In this document: positions 8,178-16,565 of the stretch, piece by piece
How positions within the stretch are numbered: the first letter of the stretch is position 1
How the letters are laid out: each line of letters opens with the position of its first letter
From: CAIYRG01 sp964494505
GTDB lineage: Bacteria > Pseudomonadota > Alphaproteobacteria > Micropepsales > Micropepsaceae
Assembly: GCA_964494505.1 (NCBI GenBank)
Contig: CAZBRO010000002.1
Coordinates: forward strand, 124,001 to 188,000
Reading direction: 5' to 3'
Length of the DNA: 64,000 bases
Program-made: the position numbers and the translations under genes
The notes under the pieces: generated by a model
Told to the model about the DNA's origin: nothing
What the model saw: only the letters and a program-made list of their open reading frames with translations
The model's database searches: none

Positions 8178-9449
8178 TCAATCCGCGACGCGGGCCTTCT
8201 TGCCGCGCCTGAAGCCGGCAAATCGGGCGAGCCACAGCGCGCTTCCCAACAAAGCGAGCGAACCCGGCTCGGGGACGGGATGAGGGTGCCGCGTTACCGG
8301 CGGGGGCGTGTAGTCATACTGCACGGTGAGGTCCGCCTGGGCATTCGTGCTGGATACAAACCCGACATTGCCCTCGCCGTCGTGGAAGGAATGGCCCAGA
8401 GCATCGGCCTGGAACGTATAGAGACCCGAACCGATGAAGTCTGTGAAATCGGTCCCGTTCACAGAGGTGAAGGACAGGCTGTCGCTCAGTGTGTTCGTCA
8501 GGTCGCTGTATTGCGTGCCGACGGCGTAGGTGTTTCCACCGACCGTGCAATTCCCGAAATTAAGCTGGATGTTGCAAGGTGCCGTCTGGGCGATGGGGCT
8601 CGGGTTCGCATTCCCGGGCGTCACACCGCCGGAGCTGGGCAGAAGACTTGCTGCCGTCGCCGAATCGATGACCGCGCCCGAATAGGTTCGGGTGAAATTG
8701 TAGGTGTCCGGATCGAATTGCGGTCCCAATTGCAGCGTGGGCGCCACCGCCGCCAAAGGCAGCACGACGAGCAGACCCGAGCCGACCTGAACCGAAACCG
8801 TGGCGTCGATTTCGGCATTGATCGTGGTCGTGGGAATGGAACTGGGAGGCTGCGCATGGAAATTGAGCGTCCAGGCCGGACAGGCGGCGCTGGTGCAGGC
8901 GAGGGAATAGCTGCTGGAAGACGTCACGGTCCCGGTTGAGACGACGTCACCGGGGTTGAACACGATTCTATGATTGACGGCGTCGATGCTCTGGATGACC
9001 GCGCCGCCGGCGACAATTCCGGGGCCGGTGACTTTTTCGCCCACGAAGAATTGGGCGCTGGTGAACTTGGTTGCGTTGAAGACGAGCCAGTGGCTGGCCA
9101 CGTTTCGCAATCCGCCCGTACCGAGCGTCGTCGAGGTTGCGGCGGGATTGCCAAAACTCTGTGAAGTCGCGCTTACCGACGGATCGAACGTGCCGGTCGA
9201 CTGCAGGTCTATGGATCCGTTTACGGTCCCGTCCAGCGTCACGGTTACGCTATTCAATGTGGCGCCGGGAATGTTGAACTTGGGCACCGTGAGCGGCACG
9301 TCGAGGAAGCCGGCGGTGCTCAGCAAACCGGTCGAACTTGTGTAGATGTCGGTGTTCGCCAGCGCTGAGCCGGTGCCGCAAGCAAACGCAATCGCAGCCA
9401 GCATGCCTGCGCTGACACAGGGTTTCCCGAAAAGCTGATACGCATACAT
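8178..9449 (-). CDS. PEP-CTERM sorting-domain protein
   Basis: Exported protein of 423 residues. After a signal peptide (GMLAAIAFACGTGSALA) comes a beta-rich low-complexity body without recognisable catalytic motifs. The C-terminus has the PEP-CTERM tripartite signal: VPEPGSLALL, a hydrophobic segment, and the basic end FRRGKKAR. Such proteins are processed by exosortase and linked to exopolysaccharide production; no exosortase is in the window. The start at 9449 has GGGGG seven bases upstream. The function of the body is unknown. Confidence 0.8.
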   Translation of the reverse strand: MYAYQLFGKPCVSAGMLAAIAFACGTGSALANTDIYTSSTGLLSTAGFLDVPLTVPKFNIPGATLNSVTVTLDGTVNGSIDLQSTGTFDPSVSATSQSFGNPAATSTTLGTGGLRNVASHWLVFNATKFTSAQFFVGEKVTGPGIVAGGAVIQSIDAVNHRIVFNPGDVVSTGTVTSSSSYSLACTSAACPAWTLNFHAQPPSSIPTTTINAEIDATVSVQVGSGLLVVLPLAAVAPTLQLGPQFDPDTYNFTRTYSGAVIDSATAASLLPSSGGVTPGNANPSPIAQTAPCNIQLNFGNCTVGGNTYAVGTQYSDLTNTLSDSLSFTSVNGTDFTDFIGSGLYTFQADALGHSFHDGEGNVGFVSSTNAQADLTVQYDYTPPPVTRHPHPVPEPGSLALLGSALWLARFAGFRRGKKARVAD

Positions 9450-10081
9450 TACGCAACCCCCAATCCAATCGTCTGACCGGAAAGTACAGAGCAATCCCTG
9501 TGCCAAGCCGTACAATGCGACATAAGTTACTGAAATCTATGTGAAAAACGGAATTTATCCGATTTGGGCGCCGATTATTTTGTCCAGTTTGCCGACACGG
9601 GCACACCCCTACGACCCTGACGTAGGACGCCGGACAGGAAGGATGTGGATTGTGGCAGGCACTTCTAAATCGGGCGCAATTCACGCGTAGGCGGGGTACT
9701 ACAAACAAATGGCATTGGCGCGGTCTGCCGTCTCCCGGTATGACAGCGAAAGCTGGTGTGTCGGGCAGTGTCTTACGGTGCGTCTGGCGTTTGCCGGATA
9801 GTCTGAGGTGTAAATGCCCGGCATCCGGCTGCCCTAGATGCCGCTGGCAGCGTAACAAAGGGCTGATATCTTGCCTTCTTGCCCGTAAAATTTTCCGACA
9901 GGGGGTGGCTCGGGCACCTTGTGAAGGCGCAGCCTTACACACACATTACAGTTTGCGTCGCGTATAATCCTAATCTTTACCAAGACGGTGTATCATCCGG
10001 CCATGGCGGTTTTGGGTGGAGGGTGCTGCTGGACCGTGCCGCCGAGGTCGATTCGGGCATTTCCGGCAAAGGGCTAGATTG
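9450..10081. other. Long intergenic region with an inverted repeat
   Basis: No convincing gene is seen in these 630 bases, which separate the divergent PEP-CTERM and histidine-kinase genes. The one clear structure is CCTACG-N7-CGTAGG at 9608-9626, an operator-like inverted repeat. The part next to the kinase (9940-9990) is relatively A/T-rich and probably contains its promoter. Confidence 0.5.
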
Positions 10082-11182
10082 ATGTTCCGTTCCTCCTACC
10101 TGTTCGATTGGCCTTCGGGACGGTCCCGTCAGGGAGCCATTCTCGGGCTGAACGCGATCGTCTGGGTGATCGGGCTGTTCGATTACCTGACAGGCTGGCA
10201 GGTGTCCTGGTCGCCCTTCTATGCCTACCCGATTGCGCTGGCGGCTTGGTATATCGGCTCTCCCTGGGCCTATGGGCTGTCGCTGTTGAGCGTCGTGCTG
10301 TACACGGCGGGCGATCTGGCCGCGGGATTCCAATTCGATAGCTGGTGGATACCGGTGTGGAACGCGGTATCGCGCCTCGTCTTTTACGCGCTGGTCATCG
10401 AACTGCTCGCTTATGTCCGTTCACTGACGCTCGGACTTGAACTGCGCGTGCTTGAGCGCACGTCCGACCTCCGCCGCGAGATAGCCGAACGCGAACGCCT
10501 CGAGCGGGAGCTTCTGGATGTGGGCGAGCGGGAACGGCGCCGGCTGGGTTTCGACCTGCATGACGGGCTGTGCCAGCATCTGACGGGAACTGCGCTCGCG
10601 GTACAGGTGCTGAAGGAAAAACTGGCGCGCAAGGGGGCGCCCGAAGCCCTGGAAGCCGCCAAGGCGGTCGATCTGATCGAGGACGGCATCTCGCTGTCGC
10701 GAAAGATGGCCAAAGGGCTCCAGCCGGTGGAGATGCATGCCGGCGGGTTGATGCAGGCGCTGCAGGATTTTGCCGCCGCGACGACCGAATTGTTCAAGGT
10801 CAATTGCACATTCGAATGCGATGCGCCGATCCTGTTCACCGACGTGTCGGCCGCCGACCACCTCTATCACCTCGCCCGCGAAGCAACCGTCAACGCGATC
10901 AAGCACGGCCGGGCGAAAAACGTCGTCATATCGCTCGAGGACCGCGACGATGGCGAGGTCCTGACCGTGACGGATGACGGCATCGGCATTCCCGAACCGG
11001 CGCCAAGAAAGGGCGGCATGGGCCTCACGATCATGGCTCAGCGCGCTAAGCTCATCGGCGGCAGATTCGAAATCAAGCGGGCCACTCCCACCGGCACGAC
11101 CGTCAGCTGCTACTTGCCCCATCCCATTCACGACAGGGAGCCCGTCCATGAGATTAGAAAGCGCGACCAGCACTATGCCTGA
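10082..11182 (+). CDS. Sensor histidine kinase, HisKA_3 (NarL-partner) type
   Basis: Protein of 366 residues with about four hydrophobic membrane segments in residues 18-115 and no large periplasmic sensor. A coiled linker (ERTSDLRREIAERERLEREL) follows, then the HisKA_3 box RRRLGFDLHDGLCQHL with the probable phosphorylated His160. The ATPase domain has N-box EATVNAIKHG and G-boxes DDGIGIPEP and GGMGLTIM. The overlapping response regulator is its likely partner. A membrane-embedded signal is inferred from the topology. Confidence 0.88.
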   Translation: MFRSSYLFDWPSGRSRQGAILGLNAIVWVIGLFDYLTGWQVSWSPFYAYPIALAAWYIGSPWAYGLSLLSVVLYTAGDLAAGFQFDSWWIPVWNAVSRLVFYALVIELLAYVRSLTLGLELRVLERTSDLRREIAERERLERELLDVGERERRRLGFDLHDGLCQHLTGTALAVQVLKEKLARKGAPEALEAAKAVDLIEDGISLSRKMAKGLQPVEMHAGGLMQALQDFAAATTELFKVNCTFECDAPILFTDVSAADHLYHLAREATVNAIKHGRAKNVVISLEDRDDGEVLTVTDDGIGIPEPAPRKGGMGLTIMAQRAKLIGGRFEIKRATPTGTTVSCYLPHPIHDREPVHEIRKRDQHYA

Positions 11183-11831
11183 GAAAAAGCATGAGATTTT
11201 GCTGGTCGACGATCATCCGCTGGTGCGCGAATGGCTGGCGAGCCTGATCAACCAGCAGCCCGACCTTGCTATTTCGGGCGAAGCCGAAAGTGCCAAGGAA
11301 GCCCTCGAATATCTCGAGCGGAAATCGCCGGATCTGGCGATCATCGATCTGTCGCTGCGGGAAAGCTCAGGGCTGGACCTGATCAAGACGATGAAGGTGC
11401 AGCATCCCCAGGTCGGCGTGATCGTGCTTTCCATGCATGACGAGCGCCATTACGCCGAACGCGCGATCCGGGCGGGCGCGCGCGGCTATGTGATGAAGCG
11501 CGAAACCACGAAAAAGATCATCTCCGCGATCCATCAGGTGCTGGCGGGCCGGCTCGGCGTGAGCGAAGACGTCGCCGCCTTGTTCGCGGAAAAATTCGTC
11601 GACAACAAACCGTCCTCGGGGAGCCCTGTGGAGGAGCTGAGCGACCGCGAGCTCGAAGTGTTCCGCCTGTTGGGGCAGGGGCTCGAAACCAGGGCCGTCG
11701 CAACCCGCCTGCAGATCAGCATCAAGACGGTTCAGGCCTATTGCGCGCGCATCAAGGACAAGTTGAAGCTCGCCAACGCTACCGAGCTCTTGCGCGAAGC
11801 CATCCGCTGGAACGAGAACAACGCCGTCTAG
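11148..11831 (+). CDS. Response regulator, NarL/FixJ (LuxR-HTH) family
   Basis: Protein of 227 residues. The receiver domain has the acidic pair in LLVDDHP, phospho-acceptor Asp67 in LAIIDLSL, and the conserved Lys in GYVMKRE. A LuxR-type helix-turn-helix at about 155-215 follows (LSDRELEVFRLLGQGLETRAVATRLQ, SIKTVQAYCARIKDKL). The start at 11148 was chosen for GGGAG seven bases upstream and overlaps the kinase gene by 35 bases, indicating coupled translation. The targets are unknown; the inverted repeat at 9608 is a candidate site. Confidence 0.88.
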   Translation: MRLESATSTMPEKKHEILLVDDHPLVREWLASLINQQPDLAISGEAESAKEALEYLERKSPDLAIIDLSLRESSGLDLIKTMKVQHPQVGVIVLSMHDERHYAERAIRAGARGYVMKRETTKKIISAIHQVLAGRLGVSEDVAALFAEKFVDNKPSSGSPVEELSDRELEVFRLLGQGLETRAVATRLQISIKTVQAYCARIKDKLKLANATELLREAIRWNENNAV

Positions 11832-11851
11832 GCGCGCGCGGCGCGTTCGCA

Positions 11852-12328
11852 ATGCCCGAAATCTTTGTCGATGCCGATGCCTGCCCGGTGAAGGGCGAGA
11901 TCGAACGCGTGGCCGTCCGGCATGGGCTGATCGTTCATATCGTCAGCAATGGCGGCATCAGGCCGAGCGCCAATCCGAGCATCCGCACAACCGTGGTGGC
12001 CGAAGGCCCGGATGCGGCCGACGATTGGATCGCCGATCGCATCGGGCCGTTCGATATTGCGGTCACTGCCGACATTCCGCTCGCCGCGCGCTGCCTGAAG
12101 AAAGGGGCTTGCGCACTCGGTCCGTCGGGCCGGAAGTTCACCGAAGACAGTATCGGCATGGCGCTCGGTATGCGCGATCTCCACCGCCATCTGCGCGAAG
12201 CAACCGGCGGCCAGACCTTCAATCCCGGTTTCACCGCAAAGGACCGCTCACGCTTTCTGGCGGCGCTCGAAAACGAGGTGCAGGCCGCAAAACGCAAGGC
12301 CGCGCGCGCCGGAATGACGGAATCATGA
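11852..12328 (+). CDS. YaiI/YqxD family (DUF188) protein
   Basis: Protein of 158 residues. It has the family opening EIFVDADACPVKGEIERVA and the segments DDWIADRIGPFDIAVTADIPLAARCLKKGA and GPSGRKFTEDSIG, the NYN/PIN-like conserved acidic sites of this family. A nuclease-like role is suspected from the fold but not established. It lies 20 bases behind the response regulator, so it is probably co-transcribed, perhaps incidentally. Confidence 0.88.
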   Translation: MPEIFVDADACPVKGEIERVAVRHGLIVHIVSNGGIRPSANPSIRTTVVAEGPDAADDWIADRIGPFDIAVTADIPLAARCLKKGACALGPSGRKFTEDSIGMALGMRDLHRHLREATGGQTFNPGFTAKDRSRFLAALENEVQAAKRKAARAGMTES

Positions 12329-12372
12329 AGCAAACGTCTATGCCGCACCGCAATATAATGTTTGGTTTGGGG

Positions 12373-12400
12373 TTGACTTGAACAGGCTCTCCCCGATATA
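12373..12400 (+). promoter_or_regulatory. Possible sigma-70 promoter of the RNA helicase gene
   Basis: TTGACT (12373-12378) and GATATA (12395-12400) are separated by 16 bases. This would give the helicase mRNA a leader of about 150 bases, as is common for cold-inducible DEAD-box genes. Confidence 0.4.
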
Positions 12401-12558
12401 GGCAGCACACCCTCGCGGTCGCACGACGGCGTATAAATACAAAAGCGCCTGTCACGGCGGGGTGGATTTCCAACATACCGTTCGCTCCAGATGTGCGTGG
12501 AAGACGGCAACCGCCGAAGAACCCGCATTTTGCTGTTCTGGTGCAACAAGGATAACTC

Positions 12559-13794
12559 GTGACTCATTCGACTTTTGAATCGCTCGGCATTGCCGAGCCG
12601 CTCCGCCGTGCGTTGACGGCCGAAAACTACACCACTCCTACACCGATCCAGGCCCGCGCCATTCCCGTTATTCTGTCCGGCCGCGATGTTCTCGGTATCG
12701 CGCAGACCGGAACCGGCAAGACGGCCGCCTTCGGTCTGCCGCTGCTGCAGCGTCTGGCCGACCCGCGGGTCGCCCCGGTACCGCATTCGCCGCGCGCGCT
12801 CATTCTGGCGCCAACGCGCGAGCTCGCAATCCAGATCGACGAATCCCTTCGCAGCTATGGGCGCCATTTGAAGCTCCGCCATGCGGTCATTCTCGGTGGC
12901 GTGAATCAGAACCGGCAGGTTCAGGCGCTGCGCCAGGGCGTCGATATTCTGGTGGCGACGCCGGGCCGCCTGCTCGATCTCGTTGCGCAGAAACATGTGC
13001 GGCTCAACGCGGTGACGACGCTCATCATCGACGAAGCCGACCGCATGTTCGACATGGGCTTCATCCGCGATGTGCGAAGGATCGTCTCGCATCTGCCGCG
13101 CCAGCGTCAATCGATGCTGTTCTCCGCGACGATGCCGGGGGAAGTCGCCCATCTGGTGGCCGAGATACTGCGCGATCCCGAGCGGATCGACATTTCGCCC
13201 GCGACCGTGACGGCGGACAAGATCGAGCAGCGTGTCTACTTCGTGGCCGCGCAGGAGAAGCGCGCTCTGCTGCAGAAGCTGCTCGCCGATCCCAAGATGG
13301 AACGCGTCATCGTTTTCACCCGCACCAAGCACGGCGCCAACAAGGTGGCCGAGCATCTGGAGAAGGCGGGCCATGTCGCCGAAGCGATCCACGGCAACAA
13401 ATCGCAGAACGCGCGGCAGCGTGCGCTCGAACTGTTCCGCGCCGGACGCGCGCGCATTCTGGTGGCGACCGATATCGCGGCGCGCGGCATCGACATCGAC
13501 GATGTCAGCCATGTGGTGAATTTCGAGTTGCCCGACGTGGCGGAGAGCTATGTTCACCGCATCGGACGCACGGCGCGCGCGGGCGCCGGCGGCATTGCGA
13601 TTGCGTTCTGCGACCCGGCCGAACGGGATTCGCTGCGCGCCATCGAGCGGCTGGTGAAGCAGCCGCTGACCGCAATGGGCGGAGATCGCAACGCTCCCCC
13701 CGCTCCACGGTCCGAAAAGCAGGAACCCAGGAACAAACACGCCCGTTCCCATCAGCGTCCACGCGACAATCGTGGACGCGCTTACGCAGCCTGA
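12559..13794 (+). CDS. DEAD-box ATP-dependent RNA helicase, RhlE-like
   Basis: Protein of 411 residues with all core helicase motifs in order: Q motif (FESLGIAEPL...TPTPIQARAIP), Walker A AQTGTGKT, PTRELAIQI, TPGRLLDL, DEAD (residues about 155-160, IIDEADRMFDMGF), SAT, then the C-terminal domain with IVFTRTKHGA, ARGIDIDDV and HRIGRTARAG. The short basic tail (about 40 residues) is typical of RhlE-type helicases. Expected to remodel RNA in cold adaptation, ribosome assembly or degradosome function. The GTG start has AAGGA about 6 bases upstream. Confidence 0.92.
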   Translation: MTHSTFESLGIAEPLRRALTAENYTTPTPIQARAIPVILSGRDVLGIAQTGTGKTAAFGLPLLQRLADPRVAPVPHSPRALILAPTRELAIQIDESLRSYGRHLKLRHAVILGGVNQNRQVQALRQGVDILVATPGRLLDLVAQKHVRLNAVTTLIIDEADRMFDMGFIRDVRRIVSHLPRQRQSMLFSATMPGEVAHLVAEILRDPERIDISPATVTADKIEQRVYFVAAQEKRALLQKLLADPKMERVIVFTRTKHGANKVAEHLEKAGHVAEAIHGNKSQNARQRALELFRAGRARILVATDIAARGIDIDDVSHVVNFELPDVAESYVHRIGRTARAGAGGIAIAFCDPAERDSLRAIERLVKQPLTAMGGDRNAPPAPRSEKQEPRNKHARSHQRPRDNRGRAYAA

Positions 13795-13809
13795 TCCGGA
13801 GGAATTGCC

Positions 13810-14025
13810 ATGGCGAAGAAAAAGCAGAGAGAGCTGCCGCCGCCTTATGCGGCACTCACCAAGGATATGCGTTTCGAAGGCACCTATGAAGTGCTGATAC
13901 CCGCGCCGGAGCGGGTGAAGCCGCACCGGGTGCCGCTGCAGTTCGCGAGCAAGGAAGAAGCGGAATCCTGGATCTACAGCCCGGAAGGCGAAGACATGAT
14001 CCGCGACCTGCTGGACGGGCGATAG
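13810..14025 (+). CDS. Small conserved-looking cytoplasmic protein
   Basis: Protein of 71 residues (MAKKKQRELPPPYAALTKDM...) with no signal peptide or membrane segment. Its basic N-terminus and mixed alpha/beta pattern (GTYEVLIPAPERVKPHRVPLQFASKEEAESWIYS) suggest a compact fold. It follows the helicase by 15 bases with GGAGG upstream of the ATG, so it is almost certainly in the same operon. I do not recognise the family; a link to RNA metabolism would rest only on position. Confidence 0.65.
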   Translation: MAKKKQRELPPPYAALTKDMRFEGTYEVLIPAPERVKPHRVPLQFASKEEAESWIYSPEGEDMIRDLLDGR

Positions 14026-14036
14026 CACGTATTGGC

Positions 14037-14146
14037 TTGTCATCCCGGGCGAGCGGCGAAAGTCGCGAGACCCGGGACCCACGGAGCCGATGTCTCGGTA
14101 GGTCCCGGCTCACGCGCTGCCGGTGCAGCGCTGGCCGGGATGACAA
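14037..14146. repeat. CATCCCGG...CCGGGATG intergenic repeat
   Basis: A 110-base element begins TTGTCATCCCGGG and ends CCGGGATGACAA with inverted termini, the widespread alphaproteobacterial intergenic palindrome type. It separates two convergent genes. Confidence 0.8.
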
Positions 14147-14172
14147 CAGGGAATTAGCAAATATCGCCTGCG

Positions 14173-15894
14173 CTAAATCAGCGGGCCGGGGCTCTTGCGA
14201 TAGCGGTTCACGATCGCATCCGCGCTCATATAGGCGAGCGCCTGGATGGTGAGCGTCGGGTTGAAGCCGCTGCCCATGGTCGGGAAATTCGAGCTTCCCA
14301 GCAGGAACAGATTGGGCACGTCCCAGCTCTGGCCGTAACGGTTCACCACCGAATTCTTCGGATCGCTTCCCATGCGCGTGCCGCCCATGTGATGGCCGCC
14401 GGGCGCGCCGCCCGTTTCGGGTGAGCGCCATACCAGATCGGCGCCCGAGGCGCGGCCCATCTCCTCCATCTTCCGCGCCATGAATTCCATGCGCGCGTTC
14501 TCGTTCGGCCGGCGTGAATCGTAGGTCACGCGCGGCGCGGGCAGACCCCAGGCATCCCGCACATTCGGGTCGAGATCGATGGTCTGATGGGGATAGGGCA
14601 GGTCCTCGATCTGGGCGGCGATGGCCGCATGGCGGGTATAGTATTTGGCGAAGAAATCGCGATAGGCCGCACCCCAGCGCGGCGTTCCCGGCGGCGGGTT
14701 CATCGTGACGGCGCCGATTGGGCCGCCTTCGAGCGCAACCGGCCCAATGGAGATTTGCGCGCCGCGGATGAAGCCGAGATTGGCATGATCGAAATTGTCG
14801 GCGTTGAAATCGTCGATGGAATGCTTTTGCGCGCTCGGCCCCATATAGACGTTGACCGATTCCTTGTCGTAGGCGATCTGCACCCGCGCGCGGATATGGG
14901 TCATGAATCCTTTGCCCACCCAGCCGCTCGAATTGGCAAGCCCGTCCGGAAATTTCGCCGTCTTCGACAGCAGCAAAAGCCGCGTGTTGTCATAGGTGAA
15001 GGGCGCCAGGATCACGAGATCGGCTTCGACGGTGTTTTCCGAACCGTCCGGCCCGTAATAGGAAACGCCGGTCGCGCGGCCCGTATTGTCGCTGTCGACG
15101 CGATAGACCATGGCGCCGGTCAAAAGCTTGAAATTGCCGGTGGCGTCGGCTTCGGGGAGCTTGGTCACCAGGATGCTCGACTTCGCGCCGACATGGCAGC
15201 CGAACGCCTGGCAGAAACCGCAATAGGTGCAGCCGGGCCGGCCCTTATAGGCCTGCGAAAGGATGGCGCGAGGGGACGAGAACGGGTGGTAGCCGAGCTT
15301 CTTCGCCGCCGCGTCGAAGATGAGGCCCGAACGGTCCGGGATCAGAGCGGGCAGGGGATAATCGCGCTGGCGCGGGGCTTCGAACACGTTGCCGCCGGCG
15401 ATTTTCGAGCCTTTCAGATTACCGGCCTTGCCCGAAACGCCGATCTCGTATTCGGCGCGGTCATAAAAGGGTTCGAGGTCCGCGTAAGAGAGCGGCCAAT
15501 CGACGAGCGAGGAATCTTCCGGGATAGCCTTGGCGCCATACCGGGCGAGCGTGTTGGTGCGGGCGCGGAAATCGTCCTCGTGCAGGCGCCAGGACAGCGC
15601 GCCGTAATGCACAGTGCCGCCGCCTGCTTGCGCGCCGTAGTTCAGCGTGTTCAGCGGTACCGCGCGGGCATTCGCATTGGCGCGCCAGGTGATGGGCATT
15701 TTCTTCGGGTTGGGGCGGAGGTCCTGGCGCTGGAAATAGCGCAGTTCGTCGTGCGGTTCGAAATCCTGCGTCTTCAGGCGCGGGCCCCGTTCGAGCCCGA
15801 TCACGCGCATCCCCGCTTTGGAAAGCTCGGCCGCAAGGATGCCGCCCGCGCCGCCGACGCCCACGATCACGACGTCTGTTTTCTCGGTCGCCAT
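14173..15894 (-). CDS. GMC-family FAD oxidoreductase (gluconate-2-dehydrogenase-like large subunit)
   Basis: Flavoprotein of 573 residues. The FAD-binding Rossmann motif is at the N-terminus (VVIVGVGGAGGILAAELS), a cysteine-rich segment (CTYCGFCQAFGCHVG) lies in the middle, and the C-terminal GMC active-site region has GGHHMGGTRMG and GSGFNPTLTIQALAY. Such enzymes oxidise an alcohol or sugar in the periplasm and pass electrons to a cytochrome. It is the last gene of the operon starting at 25253 and begins one base after its Tat-exported small subunit, which would carry it across the membrane. The substrate cannot be read from the sequence. Confidence 0.88.
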   Translation of the reverse strand: MATEKTDVVIVGVGGAGGILAAELSKAGMRVIGLERGPRLKTQDFEPHDELRYFQRQDLRPNPKKMPITWRANANARAVPLNTLNYGAQAGGGTVHYGALSWRLHEDDFRARTNTLARYGAKAIPEDSSLVDWPLSYADLEPFYDRAEYEIGVSGKAGNLKGSKIAGGNVFEAPRQRDYPLPALIPDRSGLIFDAAAKKLGYHPFSSPRAILSQAYKGRPGCTYCGFCQAFGCHVGAKSSILVTKLPEADATGNFKLLTGAMVYRVDSDNTGRATGVSYYGPDGSENTVEADLVILAPFTYDNTRLLLLSKTAKFPDGLANSSGWVGKGFMTHIRARVQIAYDKESVNVYMGPSAQKHSIDDFNADNFDHANLGFIRGAQISIGPVALEGGPIGAVTMNPPPGTPRWGAAYRDFFAKYYTRHAAIAAQIEDLPYPHQTIDLDPNVRDAWGLPAPRVTYDSRRPNENARMEFMARKMEEMGRASGADLVWRSPETGGAPGGHHMGGTRMGSDPKNSVVNRYGQSWDVPNLFLLGSSNFPTMGSGFNPTLTIQALAYMSADAIVNRYRKSPGPLI

Positions 15895-15895
15895 G

Positions 15896-16555
15896 TCACA
15901 CCTTCCGCGTGGCTTGCAGGCCGACGATGGCGCCGCCTGTATAGGCGGCTTTGCTCTGCATTTCGGTCTGGCTGAACTGCAGCTGCGCGCCGGGGAAGCC
16001 GACGAGCCGCCAGCCGGCGAAATCCTTGTTCCCGCCATAGAGGGGGTCCGCGAACATGCCTTCCATCGTATGTGTACGGAGCGTCTCGAAGAAGGCGCGG
16101 GGCGAGGGCCAAGTGAAGCCATCGGCCTTGCCGGATTCCAGAGCGGTGATGATTTCGTCCTGCTGCGCGGGGGTGAGGCGCGTGAAGGCGGCGCTGCGGG
16201 TTTTGCGCGAATAGGCGTCGAGTTGTTGAAGGCCGTGGCGATAGAATTCCTGCATATCCGAATAAGCGCCGGCCAATGCCAGATCGATGTAATTGAGCAC
16301 GCCGGCTTCCGTCGCGCCGGGCTTGCCGGGCCCGCCGGGGCCGCCGGGCCCTCCCGGCATCAGCCGTTCAGTGAAGGCGGCAATGGCGGCTGCTTCTTCC
16401 GGGTTGAAGAACGCGCCGAGCTTCGCCCCGCCATGGTCCATCTGCATGGCGGGCGCCGCCGCGGCTTGCGGCGTCACGGCGGCCGTTGCCACGGCACCTG
16501 CGCCTGCAACCGCGGTCTTCAGGAAGTTGCGTCGGGATTCGTTGTTTTCGCTCAT
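15896..16555 (-). CDS. Gluconate 2-dehydrogenase subunit 3-like protein, Tat-exported
   Basis: Protein of 219 residues with a twin-arginine signal (SRRNFLKTAVAGAGA) and the fold of the small gamma subunit that escorts GMC dehydrogenases (FFNPEEAAAIAAFTERLMPG, later QQDEIITALESG and FFETLRTHTMEGMF). A short GGPGGPGGPGKPG run at about residues 68-80 is an odd collagen-like insertion. GGAA/GAGG precedes the ATG. It is paired with the downstream GMC protein. Confidence 0.85.
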   Translation of the reverse strand: MSENNESRRNFLKTAVAGAGAVATAAVTPQAAAAPAMQMDHGGAKLGAFFNPEEAAAIAAFTERLMPGGPGGPGGPGKPGATEAGVLNYIDLALAGAYSDMQEFYRHGLQQLDAYSRKTRSAAFTRLTPAQQDEIITALESGKADGFTWPSPRAFFETLRTHTMEGMFADPLYGGNKDFAGWRLVGFPGAQLQFSQTEMQSKAAYTGGAIVGLQATRKV

Positions 16556-16565
16556 GCGCGTTCCT

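Noticed and set aside
11935..14082. Open frame of about 715 codons antisense to the YaiI and DEAD-box genes
   Set aside because: Spans several well-supported plus-strand genes and has no domain or ribosome-binding site; a codon-bias artefact.
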